DNA of 64,000 bases from Urophycis tenuis (lineage: Eukaryota > Chordata > Actinopteri > Gadiformes > Phycidae): positions 8,673,931 to 8,737,930 of the forward strand of contig JAXIVH010000008.1 in NCBI GenBank assembly GCA_036785325.1, in the 5' to 3' direction. Positions 50,532 through 63,969 of the stretch are shown in pieces. Every line of letters begins with the position of its first letter. Positions within the stretch are counted from its first letter, which is position 1. Made by a program: the position numbers and the translations under genes. The notes below the pieces were generated by a model. That model was given only the letters and a program-made list of their open reading frames with translations. It was not told the DNA's origin and searched no databases.

Positions 50532-53500
50532 CTCCACTGGCCTTTGCTCTATCGTTCCAGGTGTAGAAGGATTGGAATCTCATCAAAGACGACGGACTTG
50601 ATTCATACGCTCAGTCGAAATCTTCTCCGAATTCTTGTAAGGTACAACCAAGGCAAGGTTAACCCCATCTTCCTTGTTGGTCACTTTCAATGTTTGGATG
50701 TCAGGTCTTTCCTGGATTATAAGAATGACATCACGCATTGGCCCTTTTCCTGGAATGACATAGTTCTATTTAGTTCACTCAATACACTTGTACATTCTCA
50801 AATAAAACATGGGGTCAACAGTGAGAAATGTTCTTTCATATGCATTAGATATTATACATAATTTAACATGCAGATAGCCAAGAAGAAAGAAGATAATGTT
50901 AACTCAATCCAAAACAGTTCACTGTTAACTAAACGTTTTTTTAATCGAAAACGTATAATCTATATCTTCTTAAAATGTCAAAGATCAACAGTTACATCTC
51001 AAGTTCAAGTTTACGGAAGCATTTAATCTTGATATGTAATTCCCGTGAAGCATCACACAACTAAACCCCGAAAGACAACACGATCTTCCATTTCAATTTC
51101 CCGATTCATTAACCTACCAAAGACGTGCTGAAAGCTAAAAAAATATGAAGTAGCAATGTGCATCCTTACTTGGTTAGGTGTCTCTAACGCTATCATCCTC
51201 ACATACATTAACAAAATACAGTTTTGACTTCCATTTACGTTAGATGTGTTCGGCAGAACGGGATAAACGGACGAGGCTATTTTTCAGCAGGTCAAAACAG
51301 ACGCTTTCGCCAACTACGAGAAAAGGTACGAATACTAAAGCAAACAGAAAAGCTATGTCACCATGACAGGTCACCATGCATGGTTATTGAGTGAACTGAC
51401 AAATCAATCTAACGACAACTAGCCTGTGCAGAGGAGCCCCGGCTGGCCCAGGCGAAGCCAGGTAGGACCGCAAGAGAAAGGAGCCTGGTAGAAAGGGTTG
51501 CGTTAAACAACGTGTGATGGTTAGACATTGGACGGCGAACGATTGGACGTCCCCGGAAAAGTACAGCGGTCTCTCCGGCCAACATAACCATATAAAGCTA
51601 TGATTAAACGTCTCCGTCGAACACACTGGCAAGCCAGTTGTAAACAACCGAGAAATAGCTAGCGCTACGATAGCATTGCTTCCCCTTCCTGTGAGATTGA
51701 TCGGAGATATCAAGCAATTGCAACGAAAATGAAATAATTCTATCAAACGCATCAGAGCTATCTAATTCATTGGACAGTGTAGATACCTTCGATGATTATA
51801 CATGCGATTGACGGGTTGTTATAAGTCACTGTCCCATGTTGTTTTCTCTTACTTTCCTTACTTCTTCTACGTCTCTTGGTGTGTTCACGGCTCTTCTTCT
51901 ACGGTTCGAATCGATGCTGCTCTCTGTCGCCTCTTATAGGTCGATGTTGTCAATGCATGTAGACGGCCGCTTTTGAGTTCTACCTTTTGGTTTCTTCAAT
52001 CAGTAACACGCACATTACCACCATCTACTGTTCAATGTGGATCAATGAATATGGATTTACGGATATAAACTTGACGATGTCCGTCGAGCTCAAACGATTA
52101 CAAATGAGTAGGCATAATAGCTAATAAAAGGCATAATAAGTCAATTATGATATCTGACATGTAATTTTATTTTACCTAATCACATGCTGCTCAATTCCAT
52201 ACAACATGTTTGCATTTATAGATTCGAGCGATATTAATACATTGGTGCCGCGCGCAACATTTCCAACGTAGGCCACTGTTGTAAGTCAGAGAAGTGGATG
52301 GGCGGAGGGACTGTCCATCACATCGGGGATCCCCTTACTGCGTCAGCGAATCACCAAACAAATCACACAGAAAATAAAATGTTATCGATGCCCCCAAAAT
52401 ATGATTGTGGCAAATGTCTCACAAGTCACACTATATCCATAGGTCTAATATAAGTAGGAATAGGATTCTCTGAAAAAGGTTTGACGTTGAATGGCGACAT
52501 TCTAGGCCTATAATGGCGATTTTTGTTCCATAGAAGAAAGGGTTAAAATGGGTCTCTTAAACCCCCCACTACGGTCTCCACCTACATCTCCAATTTGAAA
52601 GCCGCCTCTGCCGGGAGAGGAAAACTCTTTTTCGGTCAGATGGCGTGCTGCAGTCCGCCCCCATCATTCTTGCACCCACACAAACAGTACAAAAAAAAGG
52701 CAGTCAGCAACCAATACGGTGCGCCGGAGGAGGATTTCTGCCAAAGAATTAAGACGAGTTGCTATAAGCACAGGGACTTAGCCGACGAGCACGCCACTCT
52801 AAATGTGATAGAAATTGGGTGAAGATAACCGGGTGAAAATAGAATGTCTTTCCGGGCGTTTCCGCAACATCTGGCTCGGGAATAGTCCTGTCCTTGCCTT
52901 CAAACCAAAACGATTTTCATCTGAATTCAAAACAACAAAGGATTTATCCCATCTACGCTACACTTTGAGTTACAATTGGCACTCGAGATTGGGTTTGCCC
53001 TTTGATTGCCAAGCTCGCACACACTGGTAAACTAGAGTGAAATTAAGCAGTTGTTGAACTGCATCCCTCGCATCCCTGCTGAATTCATCTGCCTGGTCTG
53101 AAGAAGGTAAGTGAAATGCCGTTCTTCTTCCTTTTGCGATACCGAGACAGCTGTACGCGGTATTCAGTTCTGGTATCTCGACGAAGGAACGGTACAAAAT
53201 TAAGATGATTATAAAGAGAAAACATTACAACGCATTAACTTTGTCAAGGCTGAAACCTCATATTTCTAAATTCCAAATAAAAAAAAGTTGTCAAACACAG
53301 GAGTATTGTATCAGAAGCTGAAATTGGAAATTTAGGTTAGGTTAGTTTAAATGTAAAATGTTGGTTATCGTTATGTGTTGTTGAACTCATTTCTAAACCA
53401 CGATGTCTAATCCAGACTTAGTGGGAATTGTTAGGTGGATGCTTCTGACTCTCAATGTGTTCCATACAGACAAATACAATGAAAGGGACGAAGCAGGAGA

Positions 53501-53820
53501 TATTTAATAACAGTAATCGCGCCACAAGTAGATCAATTTATCTTTACAAAATGTATAGAAAAAGATACGTGCAGTAATGATCTACTACCTAATTAAGATT
53601 CAGCCCAAATACTGCACCTCCCGAATAACAACTAACTCATGAGTCTGTATAGTCCTAAAACCAGTACTGAAAACAAATAACCACTCTTTAATGTTCAGTC
53701 ATGTAGGGCAATATGTATCACTATTAGTCAGCCCTTAAATCACGCTGGTGAAGTGATGAACCCATGGTGTGGACTTAAACCCTAAGCCAATCTGTGTTAT
53801 TACAAAATCACCTCAACTAC

Positions 53821-53823
<3 letters not shown>

Positions 53824-53902
<79 letters not shown>
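53824..53902. repeat. (CA)n microsatellite
   Basis: About 39 uninterrupted CA units in the presumed nab2 5' UTR intron. Confidence 0.95.
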
Positions 53903-53903
<1 letters not shown>

Positions 53904-54142
53904 CTACCAGACTGCATACATTCAATGCAGTTTGCACACCTAATACAGCTATCACAGTCATAGATATTACAGCACTGACTGCCAGTAGAGCAGAACATTT
54001 AAAAATGCTTACATTGCATTTGTAGGAAAGCAGTCCCTCCTGTAGGTAATAATGTTGCAACAGCAGTGAGTCCTACCGGTCACACTTTCCCAGTTTTTCC
54101 TTTGAGCCATGCTGAATCACAAACGAATGGCTGGTTTTGGGG

Positions 54143-54144
<2 letters not shown>

Positions 54145-54177
<33 letters not shown>

Positions 54178-54182
54178 TGTGT
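54145..54182. repeat. (GT)n microsatellite
   Basis: About 18 GT units with one TT interruption, 400 bp upstream of the nab2 coding start. Confidence 0.9.
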
Positions 54183-54577
54183 GCACGTAAATGTTATGAT
54201 TAACAGTGAATATGTAATGAATACAATTGTTACTGGGTTGCTCACTAGGAAAACCATGGTAGTTAAACTTTGTTGACCTAAAAGTGATGGTACGGTAGGA
54301 CCTATACACTTTGATGCAACCATATGGCTTTGCGCTTCAGCTAAAAGTCCTTGAGAACTGGTGTAAGTGTCTTACTCCCTGACCAATCCCACGGCTGTGT
54401 GCCTTCACGTTTACCATCTGACTCTCAAGCTGTAAAGTAAATGAAACACAAGCAACGGATCACCACGCTAACTTCTTTGTCATAATTCGGTTGTTACTCG
54501 GTTGTTTCACCATAGTTCCCCTTTTTTTTACGTCTCCCTGTCGGGTTTCCTGCCCTACTGGTTCTAGGTGCAGCGCC

Positions 54578-57393
54578 ATGTCTCTGCCACGCACGCTCGG
54601 GGAGTTGCAGCTCTACCGGGTGCTGCAGCGAGCCAACTTGCTGGCCTATTACGACACCTTCATCCAGCAAGGTGGCGATGACGTGCAGCAGCTCTGTGAG
54701 GCGGCGGAGGAAGAATTCTTGGAGATCATGGCACTCGTTGGCATGGCCACGAAGCCACTGCATGTGCGTAGGCTACAGAAGGCGCTCCGCGACTGGGCGG
54801 CCAACCCGGCGCTCTTTAACCAGCCCGTCTCCAGCGCCGCCCCCTGCGGCATCCCGCTGTTCAAGGTGGAGGGGACGGGCGGCGGCGGCGGCGGCGGCGG
54901 GGCGGCGGCGGGGGGGCCCCGGAAGTCCGTGAGCAACGGCCAGCCGGGCTCGCCCTGCGAGAGGGAGGACAGGGCGTGTCTCACGCCGATGCACAGCGGG
55001 AGCCCCCGGAGCCCGTGCTCCCAGGCCTCCCCGCAGCCCCCGGACGCGCACTACAGGGATAAACTGTCCCCCATGGACCACCACTGGCTCAACCCCGAGC
55101 CGGACGGGAACTGCGTGACGGAGGACGGCTCCCCCAGCCCGCCGCCGCACCCGTCCGGCCCGGCGGGTCCCTCCACGCCCCCGGGGTCCTCCACGTCTTT
55201 CCCCCCCGGGACCCTCTCGGCCTGGCCCGGGGGGCAGCTGGACGGGGACACGGCCAGGGCGGTGGGGGAGAGCGTGGAGAGACTCCTGAGGACGCTGCCC
55301 AGGTCAGAGCCGGGGGAGGTGAAGACCCTGCTGAGGATGAACAAGAAGATGGCAAAAACTGTGGGTCACATCTTCAAGATGGGGCCGCACGACGGGAACA
55401 AAGAGGAGGAGATCAGGAAGTTCAGTCTGATTTACGGGCGGTTTGACTCAAAGCGGAGGGAAGGCAAGCAACTCACGCACCATGAGGTAAGGGCATCACA
55501 ACAAAGACACAGACTCTGCAAGTCTAGTCATGTGTTTTATGTTTGTCATTAGAAATGTGAAAGGATTCATTTGACTAGCGGGTAGGGCTGCAGTATTTTT
55601 GTAAAACAATTTAAAGATGGCTCCCTTTACTTAGTGTTCTCTCCCCTCAGTTGATCATCAATGAAGCTGCTGCCCAGTTCTGTATGAGAGACAATGCCCT
55701 TTTGCTGAGACGTGTCGAACTCTTTTCTTTGGCTCGGCAGGTGGCAAGGAAGTGTGCCTACACATCAACATTAAAACATGCTCGGTAAGAGGACTGACAA
55801 CGTGGAACAAATCGAGTTTTGTGTGTCTCAAATGTCGTTATTTTTTAGCAGTAAATGAAACACGAGAATGTGGAGTTGATCGGTTCTAATGTTGTACCAA
55901 TGCATCCATTGCTATGAACCAGATCTGGTTGTGTTGAGGACATTCCTCATACATTAAACTCAGCGGATTTGTACGTGTAAATATGGAACCATGCCTTGCA
56001 TGAAAGTTTCAACAAAACCTCCTGATTGAATTTTCGCTGATAAAAAGGAGATCTAGTGTGCAAAAATGCCACAATATACATACAATTTGCAGGGGATCTG
56101 GGCTATATTTTAGTTTTTATTACATTATCATGTATCTTATCTCATCTTACTTTTTGATTCTATTCAAAGGACAATTACAGATGACAATAATTTCCTATCG
56201 CAAAAGAGGGTGAAACACGAGGTGAGTTATCAAAGCGCCATTATTTCTGGCCTATTAGTTTGGTTTGAATGTGTGGGTTCAAATGACGATTTAATGGGTG
56301 GATGCGGCTGCCACATAATTAGAGCCATCATCACAGCGACTGCGTTCATCAGAACTCTGTTCCTCTGGTGCGGACGTGATGTTGTCCAGGTCATTGTGCC
56401 AGAAAGCGTGTCCTCGCTGGTTGGGGCGGAGGGGTCAGAGGTCACCACCCAGCGGGCGGAGGACGACAGTGTGTCCCCTGAGAGCCTGGACACTGTATCC
56501 CAAGGTAGTCCCTGCAGACCAACCGCACAACCTCAAGTGTTTCTCTTTGTATTGCTCTTTGGGGAGTTTTGACACTTTTTTTTTGTCTCTATCTCTAACC
56601 TCTGTCCCCTTCTACAGACCATCTGTCATCCCCAGACATGTTTTATGTTTCTTTAAATGTCAATGTCTGATTGTATGAAACCACTGACTATCGTTAAAAA
56701 AAAAAAAAAAGAGAGAGAAAAGGGTTACGGCTGTGGGAGGGTACCCACGCGGTACACACACACACACACACACACACACATCTGTCTGTCCAGCTAGACA
56801 TAATTGGTTACAGTGCAACCAATCTCCATCCCCCTGCCCTTTTCCCCACCCCCTCCAACAGACACGTCTAACCCGGTCAACTGGAGTCGCCATCTCATAC
56901 AGCAAACACTTATGGATGAAGGGCTGCGATTGGCTAGGATGGTGTCACATGGCCGAGATGGCAGGATCAGCCTAGGGTCAGAAGGGACTCATGCAACAGG
57001 TGAATTTTCTAAATGACCACAATATTTTTTTTGACCATTATTTATTTGCTGATATTAAATCAGGCTATTTTTGCACATGATCTTTCTTTTTTTTTCTTTT
57101 TTTTTCTTTTCTTTTTTTGCTTCACTGAGCCACACTGGGTTTTACATGTAAAGTGGAAGAAAATAGGAATTTATTTGATGAACCGAAGGACGCAGACAAG
57201 AGATCCCCAAACAATGAATGTTTTATGGATCTACAGTTTGAACAACAGTGAGTCATATAATCTCTGAGGTGACGCCTCCCACTATGCACAGCTGAACTCC
57301 ACTAGACTGCAAATTAGAGAGGATTGCAGTTAGGAGGGGAAACAGAAGGAGACAGAGAGAGAGATAGAGAGAGAGGGAGAGAGACCAAGAGAG

Positions 57394-57434
<41 letters not shown>

Positions 57435-57473
57435 AAGAGAGACCGAGAGAGAGAGAGAGAGAGAGAGAGACCA

Positions 57474-57520
<47 letters not shown>

Positions 57521-58672
57521 TGACAAAGACAAATGTGTAACACTGTCATGTGCTAGAATCTAACCCAACGTCACACACCATCGCGTAAAAATAAAATAAA
57601 AAAAGTTGTTATTATGAACAGTGTTCCCCCTCCCAACACTGTTAATAACATGGAGGTATGTGAGATTTAGAAAGGCTCAGCACTGCTGGGCTGAGGCAGC
57701 AGGAAACCAGAGTGAAAGAAACGCAGCAAGAAGCAAACAAAAGGCCCTAGGAGGAGGAGGTGGGGATAGGAAGTACTCTGTGGGCGTTCAGACCCCCCCC
57801 CCCCCCCCAGCAGCAGCAGCGTCTGACGTCAGACTTTTAGGTGCGTGGGCTGCAGGGCGGGAGCGATTGGGCGTGGGGGCGAAGGAGTGGGAGGTAATTG
57901 GAGGGGCGTTGCATTGACTCACCAAGCGACAGTGTTCAAAAATAAAACTTGTGGGCAGGGAAATGGCACAGTCCTTTTTTATACATCTCATACACACATC
58001 CCCCTCCGAGTAAAGTGTGGAAATAATGAAAATGACATATGTTTCATCTCTGACGTTGGTCTCCCTCACTTTGTCTTGTGGGTTTTTTTCTTCCTCACCC
58101 GTTCTGGTTTGTTTGATGCCGCTTATTGCCTCTCCTGTGTTGTAATCCTTCATAATTATTTCCCAGTGTTACTGAAAAATTATTCACTGGCCACTGGTAT
58201 TGATAGTCAGTTGTTGTTGTTGTTGTTCCCATGCTATGAGCCACTGTGAAACCTACCAGGAGCCCAATAAGAAAATGTGTTATTGTATATACTACACAAG
58301 AATACTATAATTAAATAGAAAACAAGGAAATCTTGCAAGCAGAAAGGAAAACAGTACAAGTACCTTAGTAAATGCAACACTGAAGAACAAACTTGCCTTA
58401 TAGTGACTGCTTATACTTATACTTGTACTTATACTCATACAAACCTCCAACAAGCTAACTCAATGATAATGATTAACTGTTGCCTAAGGTTTTGCCTATT
58501 TTCATCTATATTCATATCACAGGATATGACAGCAGGTTTATTTACACAACCGTTTTTTTGTTGTTTGTTCTCCACAGATTACGAGAGTAAAGAAGAGAGA
58601 AGGAGTGCGATAGCGTGTCGGAGCAGGAGCCCTGTCATCACAAAGGAGGATTTTGACCACAGAGGGAAATGA
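54578..58672 (+). CDS. nab2: NGFI-A (EGR)-binding transcriptional corepressor NAB2
   Basis: NAB proteins bind EGR-family zinc-finger factors and repress them through the NuRD complex in the nucleus. Exons 54578-55486, 55651-55784, 56170-56221, 56390-56504, 56862-56999 and 58578-58672 join to 480 residues. Start MSLPRTLGELQLYRVLQRAN. The NCD1 EGR-binding domain (residues about 1-80) is nearly canonical, including FIQQGGDDVQQLCEA and MALVGMATKPLHVRRLQKAL. A low-complexity Gly/Ala/Pro linker with an eight-Gly run follows. NCD2 spans the end of exon 1 and exon 2: EEEIRKFSLIYGRFDSKRRE, then NEAAAQFCMRDNALLLRR. The C-terminal block WSRHLIQQTLMDEGLRLARM is the NAB2 type, which favours NAB2 over NAB1. 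It ends VITKEDFDHRGK; the ITKED stretch resembles the NAB sumoylation/repression tail. Confidence 0.94.
56755..56780. repeat. (AC)n microsatellite in nab2 intron
   Basis: About 13 AC units some 80 bp before the nab2 exon 5 acceptor. Confidence 0.85.
57337..57520. repeat. Interrupted (GA)n microsatellite in nab2 last intron
   Basis: GA repeat broken by recurrent CCAAGAGAGA units, giving a higher-order pattern of GAGA tract plus CCAAG. Purine-only on the plus strand over nearly 180 bp apart from the CC interruptions. Confidence 0.9.
57787..57809. repeat. poly-C tract
   Basis: About 20 consecutive C residues followed by a CAG run in the last nab2 intron. Confidence 0.8.
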
Positions 58673-61445
58673 AAAAGCCTCCAGGGGTAAACTGCGTCTT
58701 ATGTACAGACCTCCATCTCAACTGCCAACACGTCATGTACTATACGGACTGTAAACTGAGCTGGTTTAAAGTTCTTCATGAGTGAAAAATATGTCTGTGT
58801 TGGGGGATGTAAAAAGAAATCAATATTATGAAAACTTAAACCCTGTCTCGATTGATGGCTACTCAGCGTAAGTCTGGGTATGCCATAGAAAGCCATGCGA
58901 GGCCAAAGCCATGCAAGGCCAAAGCCATGCTTAGTGGACAAGACGTGGGGCTGTGTTTAGAGTTTGCATTAGTCTGTAATGAACTGGATGGGGATCACTG
59001 AGCCAGTGGGAAGGGTTGGTTGAATGACATGTGGAAAAAAATGTCAAATCTTTAAACCTCTATCAGCATCTTCAATATATCGAGATACAGTATTTCAAAA
59101 ATTGTCCTCTGCTGCCCTCTAACCAAACAAAATCATACACAATTTTGTGATTTCAATTGTAATAGGAAACCTTGATGATGTAATGCAATGTAGGTATTAG
59201 AGAGGTAGGGGAGAGCTATGAAATATTTGCTAAAACAATAGAAGTTATTCAACATGGAATGTATACCGTAGTAGCTGTTGTCTGCTATCTTGTGGATTTA
59301 ACATCAACTCATGAACCATCAGATGATTTATAATGTTTTGAAGAAATTGCATTCAGGTTAAACATCCTTCAGTTGTTTGAGTACTGAGACAATATGTGTG
59401 TGATATTGGGATGTAAAGTCATTTGTCTTGTCACACTCTTCACTCCACTTTCACGCCCCTCTTAAGAAATCATAATGGTAAAATTTGAGCCAATAACTGA
59501 TATCTTTGAAATATTCATTACTTTGCAGAAGTCTTTGTGTGTTTCTTTGATATATGGGTTAAAATAAGTCAAGCTACAACACAACTGTACAACGATCAAG
59601 AAAATTATGTATTCACATTTATTGATTGAAGATGAAATATGGGAACAAGCTTTCATTTCAACTGAAAATGACTGATCTGTTCATTACTGTGGTCCTCTAA
59701 TGACACACATCTATCAATGTTGTATTCTTGCAAAAAAAAAAAAAAAGTTCCAGTGCAACCAAGAAACATTTTCAGACAACACAGTGTCATCCAGTCACCC
59801 CCACTAACCCCAAAAGACCGCCCACTCACACCCCCACTAACCCCAAAAGACCGCCCACTCACACCCCCACTAACCCCAAAAGACCGCCCACTCACACCCC
59901 CACTCTCCCAAAACCCGCCCACAGGGGACTGCTCTATCTTCATATTGCCACCTACAGGTTTGAATCTTACAAAACTGGAGGGAGGAGAGACAAACATTTA
60001 CAGTGTGGTGTTTACCAGCAGGGATCTGGAGGTTTCAGTGAGTGGCCTTTTGAGTTGTGACTCTGACGAAAAACATTAGCATCCTCAAGATTTCCTCTTG
60101 GATCGAAAATCCATCAAAACAACATTAAATTATGATGAACAAGCCCACACACACACACACTCAACTTGGGGTCAAAAGATGATCAAGCGATGCTTAATTT
60201 CTGACACAACTGACCCTTCACTACATTAGATATGAATATGCTAATGTTTTGTTGTTTTTTTGCCATATTTATAGAAATAGTGGGAAGGCCCATGTTTGGA
60301 AATGCATCAAGTCTGTTATATCTACATGGTATTTACACAATAAGACAGGCAGGCCAGTGATGTATAGGATTCAAGTTAACTGCAGGTTCTCCATCACTAG
60401 TGTCACCACCCTCATGTTGACAAACAGATTATTTATTTTATTAAATCTCAATAAACGTTATTTTATTGTTTAATTAAGAATTGTTTTTTGTCATTTTTTC
60501 AGGGCACATTTTCAAAAATGTTCAGTATTTGACAAATGTTGTAATTTTTAATAATTTGTAATAATTTTTTCTATAACCGATGGTGTGTTGGTAATTTATA
60601 GCTTGCGTCACACAGCCAGCAACACCGTCTTGTTTTTTTCCCTTTCCATTTCCGCGCGGAACAGTTAGTTCTGTACAGCCTGCATGACTCACCTTTAGTA
60701 GTGATGTCAGCACTCAGATCCACTCAGCGCTATTTCACACATAGCCTCCTCTGTTGGGTAGGCAACCAAGATTGTTGAGACAGAATCCTGCATGACGGTC
60801 TTTAAAAACAGAGCACTACCAATAATGTGTTGGGGGAATCTTTTTTTTTTTTTTATTGAGATAGTTTTTATCCATAGTGATTTTATTTATTTATTTCAGG
60901 GTTGCTTTATTTATTTTTTCAATGACTAAAACGTCAGGAACCAGAAGTGGAAAACAAACCCACAGAGATAGAACAGATAAACAGACGTAAACCCCTAAAC
61001 AGAGGTTTGAGACGTAAAAAGAATCATTGTGCTTGGAACCCAAATCAAACGAGCCGGGTTTGCGAAACCAAAGCTCAGCGAATTATTCACTTTTTAGTGC
61101 ACAGAGCTCACAAAGTAAGCAAAAATCTTGATTTTATACACATATTTAGCATATCATTCAGATCATCAGGTTTTATCATCAGGCTATCCACACTTTAACA
61201 AATGTGGCTGAGAACAAACAAAGCATATATTACAAATTTGTGTAATTCTGAAGAAAACAAAAAACACAAAAATATAACATTAATTTGCAGTAAAATCATC
61301 ATACTAGCCATTTCTTAAATGTAGAGAGAAAAAAAAAAGAAGTAAACCCTCAGAACAATCACAGAACAGGGTGAAGATGTGCGCTTGCCAGGTGATGTGT
61401 ATTTTGTGGATGAGTGGAAAACAACGCAGGCAGGCGTGCGTCTTG
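58673..61445. other. nab2 3' UTR and intergenic region
   Basis: About 2.8 kb. The first kilobase is the likely nab2 3' UTR and includes a short tandem GGCCAAAGCCATGC unit at 58880-58930. The 33-bp minisatellite at 59796-59910 lies in the middle. The stretch next to 61445 is the 3' UTR of the TANK-like gene (minus strand). No further coding exon is supported. Confidence 0.5.
59796..59910. repeat. 33-bp minisatellite
   Basis: Three near-identical units of CCCCACTAACCCCAAAAGAC plus CGCCCACTCACAC, then a partial fourth. Because 33 is a multiple of three, it yields an artificial repeating peptide in all frames. Confidence 0.92.
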
Positions 61446-62708
61446 TTAGGTGATGTGCGTGTGGAGGTGTCGCAGGAACTCTCCCCGGGTGGCCGTGTGT
61501 CCGGGGAAGATGGCGTAACAGAACTCACACACCTGGGACTGCAGCTCCACCTCGGACATGAACGCCCCGCTGGTGCTGAGCGCCTCGCTGTCCAGGAGGG
61601 GGTTGTGGGGCCAGGCCAGCTGCCTGGTCGTCTGAGAGGCAGAGCACAAACACATCAAGAGACGTACGCATGTCACTGAGGCACAGTATGTCACAGATTT
61701 AGCCTTTCGCTTTGAAATTGTTTAGAGTTGCTTTAGTGGCTGCATTTGTCCCAACGCAAGCAGCAGCAATTTTGTTTCGTCATTAAGGAGCAGATCAGGG
61801 ATCACCATTTTGCTGAAGGACGACTACAGGTGGTCTGTGGGGATGGGGGTTCGAACCCAGAACCTTTCGGCTGGACAATCCACAGCACCCCCAAAAGGCA
61901 TAGAGATCAAAGGTCAGAATGAAAACAGAAGGATTCCTACCCCATAGGGCTGCGTTACGCTCGTCTCGTCTCTGTGATGGACTTCATAGGAATCAGCTCC
62001 CCTGATGGAAAGAGAACTGGCCAGGGACAAGGCTGAAGACGCAGTTTGGGAACTCTCTTCTCTTTCTTTGTTAGTTTGTCTTGGATGGGTCACATTCAGA
62101 CCAAGTTTCTCCATATCGGCAACAAGCAGCGCAGATAATGGGGTCACACCTGCAGTGTGGGGGCGGCCGACGTCAGTGTGTGGTGGCGCGTCCCGATTGG
62201 TTGCTACTAGTGAGGGAACACTGTCCTGGGTATGTGCAGACCCCTGGCTACACTTAACCGGGGCGGCCTCCACGCCACTGACGCTTCCATCTTTATCCAA
62301 ACATCCTACAAGACAAGTACAATTTTCAGTTCAAAAATACGTTTTTTTTTTTTTTAAATCTTTTTAGGCATGCACACACACATAGGTTTAGGTTTAGTTG
62401 CAATAGGTTTCAGATCCTTTCAAATTAAAAGGGAAGTGAGTACTCATCATTTGGCGTTTCAAAAAATGGATTACGATAAATTGACATGTTCAAGAAATCA
62501 CTAGATAAGTTAACAAGAGAAGTCATCATCCCGGCTGTCATGTTTGGGCGTCTCCACCTGTGTTGAATGTATGGACATGCAAGTTACCATTTGAACCTTG
62601 CTGTTTGTGTAGTTCCCTTGACAGTTTCTGCAACAGAGCTGCTTGTCGTATGCATATTGATCTGAGTTGAACAAACTCCCTGTAGAGTTCATTGTATGCA
62701 TCCTCCAT
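61446..62708 (-). CDS. TANK-like TRAF/TBK1-adaptor protein with C-terminal zinc finger
   Basis: TANK-family adaptors link TRAF proteins and the TBK1/IKK-epsilon kinases in innate signalling. Minus-strand exons 62588-62708, 61941-62305 and 61446-61631 give 223 residues in frame. The N-terminus (MEDAYNELYREFVQLRSICI then LLQKLSRELHKQQ) is a predicted coiled coil, like the TANK N-terminus. The middle is Ser/Thr-rich and poorly conserved. The C-terminus CEFCYAIFPGHTATRGEFLR followed by HLHTHIT closely matches the TANK C-terminal zinc finger (CEFCQAVFP...TSRGDFLRHLNSH). The protein is about half the length of human TANK. It may be a shortened fish TANK, a paralogue, or may have further exons that I missed. 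The start ATG context (GCGGAGATGG) is good. Confidence 0.75.
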
Positions 62709-63905
62709 CTCCGCAGGGACCTGCTTTGAATAAAAACATCATCAACTCTGTGGAGATACTAACAATAAACGTTGTTATAATAATGGTGTTGTTGTTGTTG
62801 TTGTTGTTGTTCACCTTGATTAAAAAAAAACCTTTGCAACAAGTTCTCAAAAATGGCATGAATGAGAAGCATTTGAAAACAATTTGGATATTCTAAAGGA
62901 GATGTGAAGCATGAGGAAGTAAGCACAGAACAAGGAAACGAAAGTCCTTTGGAGAAAGGGAACTCCCAAAATGTAGTTTTGTCTTACTGTCTTTAGACTC
63001 TTTACTCACCAAATGGCATATGACTGAATACTTGCAGTTACCGAATATATATAGCTTTATTTGTATAGTATGTATAGTTTTCATATATTTTGGGGGATGC
63101 TTCTATATGGTTGCACAATAACAAGGGACATGTTGGCATACTTTGCACAGTTACTGTGCACAATTACTGCGGTAGCTACTGCAAGTTAAAAGGAGCAAAT
63201 ACTGTAGACGAAACATAAAGTGAAAATAAACCCTGTGTCTTCCAGGCTCCTCCAATAGGTCCTAAAGTGCCGTTGACTTCCAGCAGTGATACTTGTGTTT
63301 TTGAGGGATTTGATAAATGTTTATTTAGGCCGGAACAAGAATTATTGCTGTTTGGTTCCTCTATATCGAGTCTTCGGTGTCACCAATCAAACACCATAAC
63401 ACAAAATTTGAAATGCGGGTACTTACAATTCAGGCGAACAAGACTTCCAGAAAAGGAGTCAAATGAAATCCGATTACAAACATGGCATTAGAACGACAGC
63501 TGAGAAGATGATGTGAAATTGTGAACTTCCCAAACAACGTACAATCTCACCCGGGGCTCTTCAAAGTAAAAGCGCAGACGTGACGTAAGAAGATACAAGC
63601 GTAAAGAATCACAAAATATCAATAACAAAATCAAAAGAATGAAAGGAAAACGAAATACAACCTAACAAACCTAAGAAAATATAAATAGTGAATAAAGGAT
63701 GAATCCCTTTTGATACTGTAATTGGCATTATGCAGTTCTGTCATGACCTCATTATGTTTGATGTTGTTGGCTTTGTTTCTTCCAATAAAAATGAGACAAG
63801 AATTGTCATTTTCAGATTTTTGTTTAAAATGTTTGTATTAATTTGCTTAAAAAAACGGAATTTTCAAAGGGGTATCACATAGATAATTGAAATTAATTAA
63901 ACGTT

Positions 63906-63969
<64 letters not shown>

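Larger units (their letters stand above)
50532..54577. other. Divergent promoter region of dnajc14 and nab2
   Basis: About 4 kb without a supported coding exon. The dnajc14 5' UTR runs from 50532 into the region around 51.9 kb. A probable nab2 5' untranslated exon ends at GAAGAAG before GTAAGT at 53106, and the coding exon follows the CTAG/GCAG acceptor sites at 54567-54573. Candidate promoter sequence lies at 51.8-53.1 kb. It also includes the CA and GT arrays listed separately. Confidence 0.5.

Noticed and set aside
54869..54920. Gly-coding GGC run in nab2 as a possible sequencing artefact or frameshift
   Set aside because: The frame continues into conserved NCD2 on the far side, so the run is a genuine in-frame low-complexity linker.
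59796..59910. Regularly spaced 33-bp units resembling a small CRISPR-like array
   Set aside because: Units are directly contiguous with no variable spacers, in a vertebrate intergenic region: an ordinary minisatellite.
61820..61860. GGTTCGAACC resembling a tRNA T-loop or B-box
   Set aside because: No matching A-box, acceptor stem or cloverleaf around it; at most a SINE remnant.
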